64,000 bases of DNA from positions 1,612,001-1,676,000 of the forward strand of contig NZ_JAUSQX010000001.1 in the NCBI RefSeq assembly GCF_030811535.1, given 5' to 3'. This document shows, in pieces, positions 7,722 through 16,798 of the stretch (position 1 is its first letter; each line of letters begins with the position of its first letter). Under the pieces are notes generated by a model, which had not been told where the DNA came from, ran no database searches, and saw only the letters and a list, made by a program, of their open reading frames with translations. Source of the DNA: Trueperella bonasi (lineage in GTDB: Bacteria; Actinomycetota; Actinomycetes; Actinomycetales; Actinomycetaceae). The position numbers and the translations under genes were made by a program.

Positions 7722-8393
7722 GTGATGATGAACGAAAAAATGATCCTCCCTGGCGGACGAGCTCCGCAGATGCCGTCGAATCGTTACGTGCTCCCGAACT
7801 TTGAGGAGCGCACGCCATACGGTTACAAGCGCCAAGATCCCTACGCCAAGCTTTTCGAGGACCGCATCGTGTTTCTCGGCGTGCAGGTGGATGACGCGTC
7901 CGCCGACGACGTCATGGCTCAGCTTCTCGTGTTGGAGTCCCTCGATCCGGAATCGCCGATCACGATGTACATCAATTCGCCTGGCGGTTCATTTACCGCT
8001 ATGACGGCGATTTACGACACGATGCAGTACGTGAAGCCTGAAATCCAGACGGTGTGTTTGGGCCAGGCGGCCTCGGCTGCCGCGATCTTGCTTGCTGGCG
8101 GTTCGCCGGGAAGGCGCCTGGCGCTTCCAAATGCTCGCGTGCTGATTCACCAGCCGGCCATGCAAGGAGCACACGGCCAGGCCTCGGATATCGCGATTAT
8201 TGCCGACGAAATCGACCGGATGAACCAGTGGCTCATCGATACTCTCGCCGAGCACACCGGCCAGGATCCGAAGCAGATCGAACTCGATATTTCGCGTGAC
8301 AAGATCCTTTCAGCCGAGCAGGCCAAGGAATATGGAATCGTCGATCAGGTGCTCACTTCGCGGAAGAAGAGCCGCGAGGAAATCGAAGGCTAG
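7722..8393 (+). CDS. clpP2: ATP-dependent Clp protease proteolytic subunit ClpP2
   Basis: Second ClpP paralogue (223 residues) that assembles with ClpP1 into the mixed tetradecamer. Triad: Ser118 (GQAASAA), His143 (LIHQPAMQG), Asp193 (ISRDKI). It has a longer N-terminus than ClpP1 with [20 protein letters not shown], as usual for actinobacterial ClpP2. The start is ambiguous: GTG 7722, ATG 7725 and ATG 7728 follow each other, and AGGAGG at 7708-7713 fits 7722 or 7725 best. Likely co-transcribed with clpP1. Confidence 0.96.
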   Translation: MMMNEKMILPGGRAPQMPSNRYVLPNFEERTPYGYKRQDPYAKLFEDRIVFLGVQVDDASADDVMAQLLVLESLDPESPITMYINSPGGSFTAMTAIYDTMQYVKPEIQTVCLGQAASAAAILLAGGSPGRRLALPNARVLIHQPAMQGAHGQASDIAIIADEIDRMNQWLIDTLAEHTGQDPKQIELDISRDKILSAEQAKEYGIVDQVLTSRKKSREEIEG

Positions 8394-8418
8394 AACACCG
8401 CAGATTAACAACGACCGT

Positions 8419-8460
8419 GGCGGTGCGCTGGAAGTATCCGGTGCACCGCCCATCGTTTGT
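8419..8460 (+). terminator. Probable terminator between clpP2 and clpX
   Basis: GGCGGTGC (8419-8426) pairs with GCACCGCC (8443-8450), followed by CATCGTTTGT. The T tract is weak, so read-through into clpX is possible. Confidence 0.5.
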
Positions 8461-8538
8461 CACATCGAGGCGTGCCACACTGGAAGCGAACGGCTTTATG
8501 GTGTGGAATGGATATCAGGCTATGAAAGAGGTTGCGCG

Positions 8539-9810
8539 ATGACTCGTACCGCTGACGCGGCAGACATGCTCAAGTGCTCGTTTTGTCAGAAATCCCAACG
8601 CCAGGTCCGTAAGCTGATCACGGGCTCGGGCGTCTACATCTGCAACGAGTGCATCGAGCTGTGCAACGAAATCATCGAAGAAGAATTCGGTGCGGAGGTG
8701 GAATCCGCCCCGATAACCGAGTTGCCCAAGCCGAAGGAAATATACGAGTTCCTCAACGAATACGTCATCGGGCAGGATAGTGCGAAACGCACGCTCGCCG
8801 TCGCCGTCTATAACCACTACAAGCGAATCCGCGCTCAGGATTCCGTGCCGGACAAGAAGAAAAAAGACGGCGACGACGTCGAAATCGGCAAGTCTAATAT
8901 CTTGCTCATCGGCCCAACAGGCACCGGTAAAACCTACCTTGCGCAAACACTTGCCAAGATCTTGGACGTTCCCTTCGCGATCGCCGATGCCACCGCTCTT
9001 ACCGAAGCAGGCTATGTGGGCGAGGATGTTGAAAACATTTTGCTCAAGCTGATCCAGGCAGCCGATGACGACATCGCACGTGCCGAGCGGGGCATCATCT
9101 ACATTGACGAGATAGACAAGATCTCCCGCAAATCTGAAAATCCCTCGATCACTCGCGACGTGTCCGGTGAGGGCGTCCAACAGGCGCTGCTGAAAATAAT
9201 CGAAGGAACCGTCGCGGCTGTTCCGCCACAGGGCGGACGCAAGCATCCGCAGCAAGAATTCCTCGAAATTAATACTGCGAACATCCTCTTTATCGTTGCG
9301 GGTGCATTCGCTGGGATGGAAGAGATCGTCTCCTCACGTACTGGCAAGCGCGGAATTGGGTTCGGCTCAGCGCTACATGAAGTCGAAAAGACGGGAGAAC
9401 TTCTCAAACAGACCACGCCCGAGGATTTACACAAATTCGGCCTGATCCCCGAACTGGTGGGCCGCCTCCCAGTGATCGCCACCGTCGACGAACTGACGGA
9501 GGAGGACCTCGTCGAAATCCTGAAAACCCCGCGCAACGCGCTTGCCAAGCAGTACCAGAAAATGTTTGAGCTCGACGGCGTCAAGCTCGAGTTCACCGAC
9601 GATGCGCTGGCAAAGATCGCAGCCAAAGCCATTTCGCGCGGCACGGGAGCTCGCGGGCTGCGTTCGATCCTCGAGAAATTACTGTCCGACCTCATGTTCG
9701 AACTTCCCTCGCGCGACGACGTGGATAAGGTTCTCATTGACGGTAACGTCGTGGATGGCACGGGCGAAGCCAAGCTCGTACTCACGAAACGGAAGAACAA
9801 GTCTGCTTAA
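8539..9810 (+). CDS. clpX: Clp protease ATP-binding subunit ClpX
   Basis: AAA+ unfoldase of 423 residues that delivers substrates to ClpP1P2. The N-terminal zinc-binding domain has Cys13, Cys16, Cys35 and Cys38. Walker A is GPTGTGKT (125-132), Walker B is [10 protein letters not shown], the RGVQQALL-like region ([15 protein letters not shown]) and the ClpP-docking IGF loop (RGIGFGS) are present, and the C-terminal D2-small domain is complete. ATG 8539 is chosen because AAAGAGG lies 8 nt upstream and the zinc domain starts 12 residues later. Chorismate mutase follows after 11 bp. Confidence 0.97.
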   Translation: MTRTADAADMLKCSFCQKSQRQVRKLITGSGVYICNECIELCNEIIEEEFGAEVESAPITELPKPKEIYEFLNEYVIGQDSAKRTLAVAVYNHYKRIRAQDSVPDKKKKDGDDVEIGKSNILLIGPTGTGKTYLAQTLAKILDVPFAIADATALTEAGYVGEDVENILLKLIQAADDDIARAERGIIYIDEIDKISRKSENPSITRDVSGEGVQQALLKIIEGTVAAVPPQGGRKHPQQEFLEINTANILFIVAGAFAGMEEIVSSRTGKRGIGFGSALHEVEKTGELLKQTTPEDLHKFGLIPELVGRLPVIATVDELTEEDLVEILKTPRNALAKQYQKMFELDGVKLEFTDDALAKIAAKAISRGTGARGLRSILEKLLSDLMFELPSRDDVDKVLIDGNVVDGTGEAKLVLTKRKNKSA

Positions 9811-9821
9811 GGGGGCGGTCC

Positions 9822-10160
9822 ATGCCAACTGACGAACAGCTCACCGAGCCCGGCGAAAATAGACGGACTGACGTGCCAGCAGAGTTAGAGAACTTCCGTA
9901 CAACTATCGACAATCTGGACGCCGCACTCGTTCACATTTTGGCTGAACGTTTCCGTTGCACCCAGCAGGTAGGCCAGCTTAAGGCCCAGCACAATCTTCC
10001 GGCCTCGGACAAGGAACGCGAGGCACGGCAAATCGAACGGCTTCGCGAACTGGCAGCTGAAGCTGACCTCGACCCGGTGTTTGCAGAGAAGTTCCTGAAG
10101 TTCATCGTGGCCGAGGTCATTCAGCACCACAAGCAGATTGCGGCTGACAAGAAGCGCTAG
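9822..10160 (+). CDS. Chorismate mutase, AroQ type
   Basis: A 112-residue all-helical protein that should convert chorismate to prephenate (phenylalanine and tyrosine synthesis). Visible AroQ features: an N-terminal helix with RTTIDNLDAALVHILAERF, the Lys in QVGQLKA, and DKEREARQIERLR before the final helix. There is no signal peptide, so it is cytosolic. It starts 11 bp after clpX and its stop overlaps the convergent acyl-CoA ligase gene by 4 bp. Its place behind clpX probably reflects read-through transcription rather than a shared function. Confidence 0.88.
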   Translation: MPTDEQLTEPGENRRTDVPAELENFRTTIDNLDAALVHILAERFRCTQQVGQLKAQHNLPASDKEREARQIERLRELAAEADLDPVFAEKFLKFIVAEVIQHHKQIAADKKR

Positions 10161-11986
10161 CTTTCGTAGATCTTCTCGATCACATCCGCGTAGTCCTTGA
10201 GAACCTCGCCACGCTTGACTTTCAGCGACGGCGTCATATATCCGTTCTCAACGGTAAAGTCACCGGAAAGAATCTCGAACTTGCGGATCGACTCCGCACG
10301 CGAGACGTGCTTGTTTGTACGCTTGATTGCCCGGTCAATCGCCGCAATGATCTGCGGATCCGAAATTGCTTCGGTTGCAGACATCGCGGGTAGGCCGCGA
10401 TTGCTGAGGTATTGGGGGAGTGCTTCGGTGTCGAGCGTCACCAGCGCGGAAATGAACGGCTTCTTATCACCCACAACCACAACTTGGGAAATGATCGGGT
10501 GTGAACGTAGCCTGTCTTCAAGCTCGGCAGGTGCAACGTTCTTACCGCCGGCGGTAACGATGATCTCCTTCTTGCGCCCGGTGACCCACACAAAATCGTC
10601 TTCGTCTACGCGGCCAATATCTCCGGTGCGGAACCAGCCATCCTCGGTGAACGCTTCGGCGGTGGCTTCGGGATTATTGTGGTATCCCTTGAATACGTGG
10701 TCGCCCTTGACGAGCAGTTCGCCGTCGTCGGCGGCCTTTACGTAACAACCGGGATAGGCCGGGCCGACGGAGCCGAGCCGCCACTTGTGCGTACGATTCA
10801 CGGTTGTCGGTGCGGAGGTCTCGGAAAGACCATAGCCTTCGAGCACCTGAATGCCGGCGCCGGTAAAGAATGCGGCCAGCCGGTTACCCAACGGCGCGCC
10901 ACCGGAAATCACATACTTAACGCGCCCACCCATAATCTCCTTAATGTTGGAGTAGACGATCTTGTCAAAGAGCTGGCGTTGCAAGACTAGGCGCTGGCTT
11001 GGCCCCTCGTCGGTTTCAAGTGCGCGTGCGTATTCGATCGCCACCTTTGCAGCCGTGCGGAACATCTTGAGCTTGACGCCCTTGCCGGCCTTCGCGTCTG
11101 CCGCATTGTAGATCTTTTCGAACACGCGCGGAACGGCAAGTACAAAGGTGGGGCGGAAAGATTGCATATCAGCCACAAGGTTCTTCGTATCGGGGGAGTA
11201 TCCCACGGTGCATCCGGCGTATAGAACCACCACATTGATGAAGCGTGCGAACACGTGCGCCATGGGGAGGAATAGCAACGTACTCGCATTCTTCCGTGCA
11301 ATCACGTCCATAAGCCCTTCGTCGGCAGGGCCGTTTAGCACCACGTGGAGCAGATTGCGGTGTGTGAGAACCACGCCCTTGGGACGCCCAGTGGTTCCGG
11401 AGGTGTAGATGATCGTCCACGTATCGTCTGCTTTTTGGGCGTCGATACGTCGGTCGATCTCGCTGTCGTCATCAAGCGAACCCGCAGCGGTGATGCGGCC
11501 CTGGGCGTCGTCGGCAATGACGAAGATTTTTTCGAGCACGCTTTCACGGTCAAGAATCGGCTTGAGCAGTGATTCAAGCGACTGATCAGCGACGACGGCG
11601 AAGCGACAGCCCGCGTCCTCAATGATCCACTCGGCCTGCTCGAGCACCGAGGTTTCGTAGATCGGCACGGCGTAACCGCCAGCGAACTGGATGGCGAAAT
11701 CGAAGAGCGACCATTCGTAGGAGGTGGGCGCCATGATTGCTACGCGGTCTCCCGGCTGCAAACCGTGTGCGATAAATCCGCGTGCCAGTGCGCGCACTTC
11801 GTCAATAAACTGCGCCCAGGTGACCGAAATCCACTGGGTGCCCATCGAGGACTTACGTTTGCACGCAATTTTCTTGGGCATCTCCTGGCTGCGCCTGCGG
11901 ATGAGTGCCGGTACGGACATCGAGTCAGTAACCTCCATTTTTCCAGGAATGAAGGATACGCCCTCTTCGTTAATGTATTCGCTCAC
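10157..11986 (-). CDS. Long-chain acyl-CoA synthetase (AMP-forming)
   Basis: A 609-residue ANL-superfamily enzyme that activates fatty acids with ATP and CoA. The AMP-binding P-loop motif YTSGTTGRPKG lies at about 194-204, followed by the GYGLSETSA motif and the hinge/linker region DGWFRTGDIG...GRKKEIIVTAGGKN. Length and sequence resemble the FadD15/AAE group of Actinomycetota, which feed fatty acids into lipid synthesis rather than only beta-oxidation. Single gene; the upstream region carries a perfect palindrome that could be an operator. Confidence 0.92.
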   Translation of the reverse strand: MSEYINEEGVSFIPGKMEVTDSMSVPALIRRRSQEMPKKIACKRKSSMGTQWISVTWAQFIDEVRALARGFIAHGLQPGDRVAIMAPTSYEWSLFDFAIQFAGGYAVPIYETSVLEQAEWIIEDAGCRFAVVADQSLESLLKPILDRESVLEKIFVIADDAQGRITAAGSLDDDSEIDRRIDAQKADDTWTIIYTSGTTGRPKGVVLTHRNLLHVVLNGPADEGLMDVIARKNASTLLFLPMAHVFARFINVVVLYAGCTVGYSPDTKNLVADMQSFRPTFVLAVPRVFEKIYNAADAKAGKGVKLKMFRTAAKVAIEYARALETDEGPSQRLVLQRQLFDKIVYSNIKEIMGGRVKYVISGGAPLGNRLAAFFTGAGIQVLEGYGLSETSAPTTVNRTHKWRLGSVGPAYPGCYVKAADDGELLVKGDHVFKGYHNNPEATAEAFTEDGWFRTGDIGRVDEDDFVWVTGRKKEIIVTAGGKNVAPAELEDRLRSHPIISQVVVVGDKKPFISALVTLDTEALPQYLSNRGLPAMSATEAISDPQIIAAIDRAIKRTNKHVSRAESIRKFEILSGDFTVENGYMTPSLKVKRGEVLKDYADVIEKIYES

Positions 11987-12011
11987 GATACTCCTTAAAT
12001 TTTTGCTAAAA

Positions 12012-12025
12012 CTACGCTAGCGTAG
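12012..12025. promoter_or_regulatory. Perfect 14-bp palindrome CTACGCTAGCGTAG before the acyl-CoA ligase
   Basis: It lies 26-39 bp upstream of the start codon at 11986, where a repressor would block the promoter. Sites of this size and symmetry are usual for TetR-family regulators of lipid genes; no such regulator is in the window. Confidence 0.5.
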
Positions 12026-12035
12026 CTTAGAAGTA

Positions 12036-12079
12036 AAGTGGCGGATCCTAGGCGTACTACGCCATGAAATCCGCCACTT
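12036..12079. other. Long two-tier hairpin upstream of the acyl-CoA ligase
   Basis: AAGTGGCGGAT (12036-12046) pairs with ATCCGCCACTT (12069-12079), and inside it GGCGT (12051-12055) pairs with ACGCC (12059-12063). It lacks a T tract on either side. It may be a bidirectional block between this gene and the repeats beyond. Confidence 0.45.
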
Positions 12080-12170
12080 GGGGATAATGGTTCAAGGCTG
12101 GCCCTGTTGATCCGAATCTGCCGAAGGCAGATTGTGCCGTTACTTCCGCTTTGCTCTGTCGCCTCACATG

Positions 12171-12284
12171 CAGCGACTTCTTTTACGTGCAGTTTTTTAC
12201 GTGTGCCAATTTCTCTTGCACTCTCAAATTTGGCACTCGTATTCCGATTTTCCTTGCATATTCAAATTTCCCTTGCGTATTTCA
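12171..12284. repeat. 19-bp-period degenerate tandem array
   Basis: Units beginning ATTT start at 12209, 12228, 12247 and 12266, exactly 19 bp apart: ATTTCTCTTGCACTCTCAA, ATTTGGCACTCGTATTCCG, ATTTTCCTTGCATATTCAA, ATTTCCCTTGCGTATTTCA. Two more 19-bp units rich in TTTTACGTG precede them at 12171 and 12190. The region is A/T-rich against its surroundings and has no convincing gene; a 73-codon open frame over it has no ribosome site. The rest of 11987-12687 holds the palindrome, the hairpin and repeat copy B. Confidence 0.65.
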
Positions 12285-12360
12285 GTGTGCAACCGTGTGT
12301 AGTGGTTGAGGTGGTGAAAAATGTATGACGCTGAGCGTTTCTACCGACGCTTAGGCGCGT

Positions 12361-12580
12361 ATCCCGGCTTTTGTCATTAGATTTTCACGGGTCTTTGGCT
12401 AGCTGGATGAATATTCTGTGGAATCCGGCAGATTGGGGTGGTGGAAAGCGCTGTTGGCTCCACAAAAACTTTGTATAGGTCAAGGTGTGCGTAAAAGTGC
12501 TGAATTTGAGCGTTCACATCGATGCTCAAGTCGAAAAACACGTTTTTTCGAGAACAAAAACGCACCCCCTTAAGTAGACC
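12361..12580 (-). repeat. Intergenic repeat element, copy B
   Basis: Inverted relative of copy A with the same order of landmarks over about 215 bp, at roughly three-quarters identity by eye. The core TTTGAGCGTTCACATCGATGC is at 12505-12525 on the plus strand. The inner part begins and ends with GTGCGT.../...ACGCAC arms, so it can fold on itself. Confidence 0.7.
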
Positions 12581-12687
12581 GAGTGAACTGAGGGTTCACT
12601 ACACCACCAAAAGGCACGAACCTAACAACACGCCGTCAGCGGAACAACCTTTGACGATTAACCCCACCTTGAGCGATGCGCGATACG

Positions 12688-15333
12688 TTAGCTTTCTACG
12701 AACGCAAATTCTGAGACCGTTGGTGCTTCTACATCGGACTCAACGAAGGTCAATTCGCCGACTACGTGGGCTGCCGATTCCAGCTCGCTACGAACGATTT
12801 CGTTCGATTTGAGCGTGCCGGAGGGGATCTCCAAGGTCACGTTCTGATAGGCAGTTCGTTGAGAGACCTTTTCTTCGGACTTCACTTTACGAAGCGCGGC
12901 AAGTGCCTCACCCGCAACCGAGACGAGCTTTGCGTCGCCCTTTGCGGCCGGACCCAATTCATCGGCAGTTGGCCACTGCGCGTTATGCACCGAACCAGTG
13001 CGGTACCACGACCACACCTCTTCCGTGGCATACGGTAACACCGGCGCGAACAGGCGCAAGAAGGCATCAACTGCCAAATTGAGCGTGACGCGCGCGGAAC
13101 GCACTTTGCCCCCGCCCCCGTCGGCCGAGAATTCGCCGTCGCGATCGTAGGCCCGATCCTTGACCAGCTCGAGGTAGTCGTCGCAGAACGTCCAGAAGCA
13201 GGTTTCGGCCAGCTCGAGCGCCCGCGTGTGATCGTAGGCTTCGAAAGCTTTCGTGGCTCGCTCGATCACGTCAGAAAGCATGGCAAGCATCGCGTGGTCA
13301 AGCGGTTCAGTCACGGCACTTGGATCAAGATCGACGGCGGCATCTCCGCCGGCCATGCCGAGTGCGAACTTCGACGCGTTCAAGATCTTCATCGCAAGGC
13401 GGCGGCCGATCTTCATCTGCTGCTCGTCAAAGGCGGCATCCGTGCCAAGGCGTGCGGAGGCAGCCCAGTAGCGCACCGCATCCGAACCGTGCTGCTCGAG
13501 CAGCCCCATCGGCGTGACTACATTGCCCTTGGACTTCGACATCTTCTTCCGATCCGGATCCAAGATCCAGCCCGAGATCGCGGCGTGCTTCCACGGCAAG
13601 CCGCCAAATTCGAGGTGGGCACGCACGATCGTGGAGAACAGCCAAGTGCGGATGATGTCCTGACCCTGCGGGCGCAGATCCATCGGGTAAACGTTGGCAA
13701 ACAGTTCCTCATCACGTAGCCAGCCACCGGCCACCTGCGGAGTGAGCGAGGAAGTCGCCCACGTGTCCATAATGTCAACCTCGCCGACGAAGCCGCCCGG
13801 CTTGCCGCGCTGAGATTCCTCGTAGCCCGGGGGCGTATCTGAGGACGGATCAACAGGAAGCATGTCCTCGGAAGGCGTGATGACGGCGTCGTATTTAACA
13901 TCGCCGGATTCGGAGACCTCGTACCACAGCGGAATCGGCACACCGAAGAAACGCTGGCGGGAAATTAGCCAATCAGAATTGAGCCCCTCCACCCAGTTGT
14001 TGTAGCGCACGCGCATAAAATCCGGGTGGAATTCCAGTTCCTTGCCGCGATCGATCAGGTTTTCGCGCAGGTCCTTGCCGTTGTCCTCCTCGTAAGCGCG
14101 CCCGCCGTTGCGGATGTACCACTGGCGGGAGGTGACGATTTCGAGTGGCTTATCGCCCTTTTCGAAAAAGTTCGTCATGCGTTGAGTCGGCTTTTCTTCG
14201 CCGATCATCTCGCCGGTTTCCTTCAGCTTCTCAACGAGTACTTTGCGGCCGGTGAAGGTGGTCTTGCCGGCCATTGCCTCGTACATGGCCATTCCCTGCG
14301 CGGTGGTGATCCACTGTGGGGTTTCGTTCAGCAGGCGGCCATCCTTGCCGAGTACGGCACGCATCGGCAGATCGAGTTCGCGCCACCACTGCACGTCCGT
14401 GAGGTCACCGAAGGTACAGCACATTGCGATACCCGCGCCCTTGTCAATTTCGGCGGCCGGGTGGGCGAGGATCGGAATCTCAACCCCGAAAACCGGGGTT
14501 GTCGCCGTCGTGCCAAACAGGTGCTGGTAACGTTCGTCGTCCGGATGGGCAACCAGCGCAACACAAGCCGGTAATAGCTCGGGGCGGGTGGTTTCGATCA
14601 GCACGTCCTCGCCGTCGGTGTGGAAGGCGAGCGTGTGATAGGCGCCCGGGTATTCGCGGGCTTCGAGCTCGGCTTGGGCGACGGCCGTCTGGAACGTCAC
14701 GTCCCACAGACCCGGGGCCTGCGCCTGATAGGCCTCACCGCGCTCAAGATTGCGGATGAACGCCGTTTGTGCCACGCGCTGAGCATTGGAATCGATCGTC
14801 TGGTACTGGTGCTTCCAGTCAATCGACAGGCCCAAGTGGCGCCACAGCGCCTCGAACTGCTTCTCATCCTCGGCCGTGAGCTTCCAGCACAGCTCAATGA
14901 AGTTACGCCGCGAGATCGGCTTCTGATCGGCGTACTTGATCGATTTGCCGTCCCCGCCGTCGTGCGGTGGAACGAAATCTTCCACGTACGGCTGTGCCGG
15001 ATCCACGCGCACGCCATAGTAGTTTTGTACGCGGCGCTCGGTGGGCAGGCCGTTATCGTCCCAGCCCATCGGGTAGAAGACGTTGTAGCCGCGCATGCGC
15101 TTGTACCGCGCCACCACATCCGTGTGCGTGTAGGAGAACACGTGGCCAACGTGGAGCGAGCCCGACACGGTTGGTGGCGGGGTGTCGATGGAATACACCT
15201 GCTCGCGTGCCGTGTTCGGATCGAACGCGTAGGTTCCCGACTCTTCCCAAGCCGCGCCCCAGCGCTCTTCCAAGCCGTCCAAGTTTGCCTTCTTCGGCAC
15301 CTGCGTGGATGTACGTAGCGTTTCGTCAGTCAT
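12688..15333 (-). CDS. valS: Valyl-tRNA synthetase
   Basis: Class I aminoacyl-tRNA synthetase of 881 residues charging tRNA-Val. HIGH-type motif PPPTVSGSLHVGHVF near the N-terminus, the CP1 editing domain in the middle, the KMSKS motif as DRKKMSKSKGNVVTP at about 600, and an anticodon-binding helical domain after it. The C-terminal tRNA-binding coiled coil seen in many ValS proteins is short or absent. Single gene, divergent from the CofE-like gene. Confidence 0.96.
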   Translation of the reverse strand: MTDETLRTSTQVPKKANLDGLEERWGAAWEESGTYAFDPNTAREQVYSIDTPPPTVSGSLHVGHVFSYTHTDVVARYKRMRGYNVFYPMGWDDNGLPTERRVQNYYGVRVDPAQPYVEDFVPPHDGGDGKSIKYADQKPISRRNFIELCWKLTAEDEKQFEALWRHLGLSIDWKHQYQTIDSNAQRVAQTAFIRNLERGEAYQAQAPGLWDVTFQTAVAQAELEAREYPGAYHTLAFHTDGEDVLIETTRPELLPACVALVAHPDDERYQHLFGTTATTPVFGVEIPILAHPAAEIDKGAGIAMCCTFGDLTDVQWWRELDLPMRAVLGKDGRLLNETPQWITTAQGMAMYEAMAGKTTFTGRKVLVEKLKETGEMIGEEKPTQRMTNFFEKGDKPLEIVTSRQWYIRNGGRAYEEDNGKDLRENLIDRGKELEFHPDFMRVRYNNWVEGLNSDWLISRQRFFGVPIPLWYEVSESGDVKYDAVITPSEDMLPVDPSSDTPPGYEESQRGKPGGFVGEVDIMDTWATSSLTPQVAGGWLRDEELFANVYPMDLRPQGQDIIRTWLFSTIVRAHLEFGGLPWKHAAISGWILDPDRKKMSKSKGNVVTPMGLLEQHGSDAVRYWAASARLGTDAAFDEQQMKIGRRLAMKILNASKFALGMAGGDAAVDLDPSAVTEPLDHAMLAMLSDVIERATKAFEAYDHTRALELAETCFWTFCDDYLELVKDRAYDRDGEFSADGGGGKVRSARVTLNLAVDAFLRLFAPVLPYATEEVWSWYRTGSVHNAQWPTADELGPAAKGDAKLVSVAGEALAALRKVKSEEKVSQRTAYQNVTLEIPSGTLKSNEIVRSELESAAHVVGELTFVESDVEAPTVSEFAFVES

Positions 15334-15403
15334 AGCTCCATTGTTTCATGTTCGGGGCGGTGAGCGAACTTGGCACCATGTGGTTTACCTAGCACGCGTT
15401 AGG

Positions 15404-15409
15404 TACGAT
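15404..15409 (+). promoter_or_regulatory. -10 hexamer TACGAT, start codon 6 nt downstream
   Basis: TACGAT is followed by TTTCGG and then the ATG at 15416 of the CofE-like gene. No Shine-Dalgarno is present, so the transcript is probably leaderless. Confidence 0.45.
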
Positions 15410-15415
15410 TTTCGG

Positions 15416-15967
15416 ATGACTCAAATCCAAGCCGTGGCCGTTCCCGGAATTCCGATGCTGGCAACCGGCGATGATGTGGCCGCTGTGATCTCCTCACACC
15501 TGAATACCGTGCGTTGGCCCGATGGGTACGTAGGCATGCGCGGGGACGACATCGTGGTGATTTCCGGCAAAATCGTGGCGAAAGCGCAGGGGCGCTGGCA
15601 CCGGTTAGGCGAGGTGCCCGATGGTTTTCGTACGCGGGTAGGGATACCGGACGGGCTTGGGCTGAAAGAGCCCGACGACGCGGATTCTGCGGCCGGGCAG
15701 ATCCGCCGGGGGCTTGCGGCCCGGTTTGGCGGGCGCCCAGGCGTGATCATTTCGGGCTCTGGCCACGGGCGTGAGCCTGGGCGTGGCGTGGTGGATATTG
15801 CGCTTGGTTCTGCTGGTTTGGAAGTGCGCGGGCCGAACGGGGATTCCGTGATTGATGCGATCGCGGCGCTCGCGGGCGTGGCGAGCATGGGTCTGGACGA
15901 TTCGCCCGTTGTAGTGGTTCGCGGCGTGCCCGACGTGATGACGTGGGAGGACCTGCCGGGCCACTAG
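15416..15967 (+). CDS. Shortened CofE/FbiB-like protein (F420-0:gamma-glutamyl ligase family)
   Basis: A 183-residue protein. The segment GDDIVVISGKIVAKAQGR matches the conserved N-terminal motif of CofE-type F420 glutamyl ligases, and ADSAAGQIRRGLAARFGGRPGVIIS followed by VVDIALGSAGLEV matches the later part. CofE proteins are usually about 240-250 residues: the region between these parts, which in the family carries a conserved GFVCANAG-like stretch, is missing or unrecognisable, and the GxSFGRPWR-like motif reads GSGHGREPGRG. It may be inactive or have a changed role. No other F420 genes are in the window. It is divergent from valS. Confidence 0.65.
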   Translation: MTQIQAVAVPGIPMLATGDDVAAVISSHLNTVRWPDGYVGMRGDDIVVISGKIVAKAQGRWHRLGEVPDGFRTRVGIPDGLGLKEPDDADSAAGQIRRGLAARFGGRPGVIISGSGHGREPGRGVVDIALGSAGLEVRGPNGDSVIDAIAALAGVASMGLDDSPVVVVRGVPDVMTWEDLPGH

Positions 15968-15994
15968 CCCTGATAGAGGGGCTTCCCGACTGAT

Positions 15995-16025
15995 GGAGGG
16001 CCTTGATGCGACATTAAGGCCCTCC
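15995..16025 (+). terminator. Hairpin after the CofE-like gene
   Basis: GGAGGGCCTT (15995-16004) pairs perfectly with AAGGCCCTCC (16016-16025), with partial pairing inside the loop. There is no T tract, so it is a possible factor-assisted terminator or mRNA end stabiliser. Confidence 0.5.
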
Positions 16026-16080
16026 GCCAAGCACGAAGGCCCATCGTCAGTGGAACGGCCTCACTACACAAAGGACACCA

Positions 16081-16710
16081 GTGATCAAGAATCTCGGCGA
16101 AAAGTATTCGCCACTTTATTTCCTCGCCACACTTGGATTTGGCGGAATGGCATTCTTCTTGATGGTGTTTATGCATCTGACGCCCCACCCGGGCACTATG
16201 ATGCCGACGTTCGAAACAATCCAAGACGCATTTGGTTCAGGAGATGCCTTTATTAACGCCGTGATCGTCATTCACTTCCGTCTCCTCTTATGGAACTTTC
16301 GCGAGTTCAATATTTTCTGTGGCACTGAAGCTTATGCGAAGCACCGCGAGTCGAACACCGAAGTCCCCCTCATGGCAATTCCGCTCACGCTGGGGGCATC
16401 ACCTTCCTGCGTAATCGACACGCGATTCTGGGCCTGCAGGACCTGGGCCCGGCTGGCCGCAGCTTTCACTCAGGTCTGCCCGGGTGTTGGCCTGTCAGTT
16501 GTCTCCATGTTCTTCTTGCGCAATGGTCTGATCGGTAACGGACTGCTTGCTGAAGACTCGTTCCTGTTCTTGGCCTACCTCGCAGGTGTGGCTGTGATTG
16601 CGGCAATCACGTTGTGGGCAGTGATCGCACTCTACCGCAACCAGCTGTCGAAGAACGGCGCTCTCGCTCGTGAGAAGGTTGAGGACGCCGAGCGTGTAGC
16701 TGTGGCGTAA
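16081..16710 (+). pseudogene. Internally deleted multi-pass membrane protein (TsoY-like)
   Basis: The 209-residue open frame has an N-terminus (KYSPLYFLATLGFGGMAFF, MHLTPHPGTMMPTFE) and the piece HFRLLLWNFREFN followed by VPLMAIPLTL that recall a family of roughly 350-residue membrane proteins (TsoY-like, from memory). After that the expected middle helices are absent. The frame passes through a Cys/Arg/Trp-rich non-hydrophobic stretch (GASPSCVIDTRFWACRTWARL) and then resumes a family-like end (TQVCPGVGLSVVSMFFLRNGLIGNGL). This is best read as a gene that lost internal segments. GTG start at 16081. Function of the intact family is not established here. Confidence 0.5.
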
Positions 16711-16798
16711 ACCTCTTCGAATTAGCCGACTTGGTGGCCACTATGCTAGGGCTGTCAAGCCGGATTTCGCATGCCCGATGGAAAAGTGTGCGGCAGGT

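Noticed and set aside
12107-12328. A 73-codon hydrophobic frame after the acyl-CoA ligase
   Set aside because: It runs through the 19-bp tandem array, has no ribosome site and its composition reflects the T-rich repeats.
15995-16025. A riboswitch before the membrane-protein remnant
   Set aside because: Only one simple hairpin is seen, best explained as the end of the upstream transcript.
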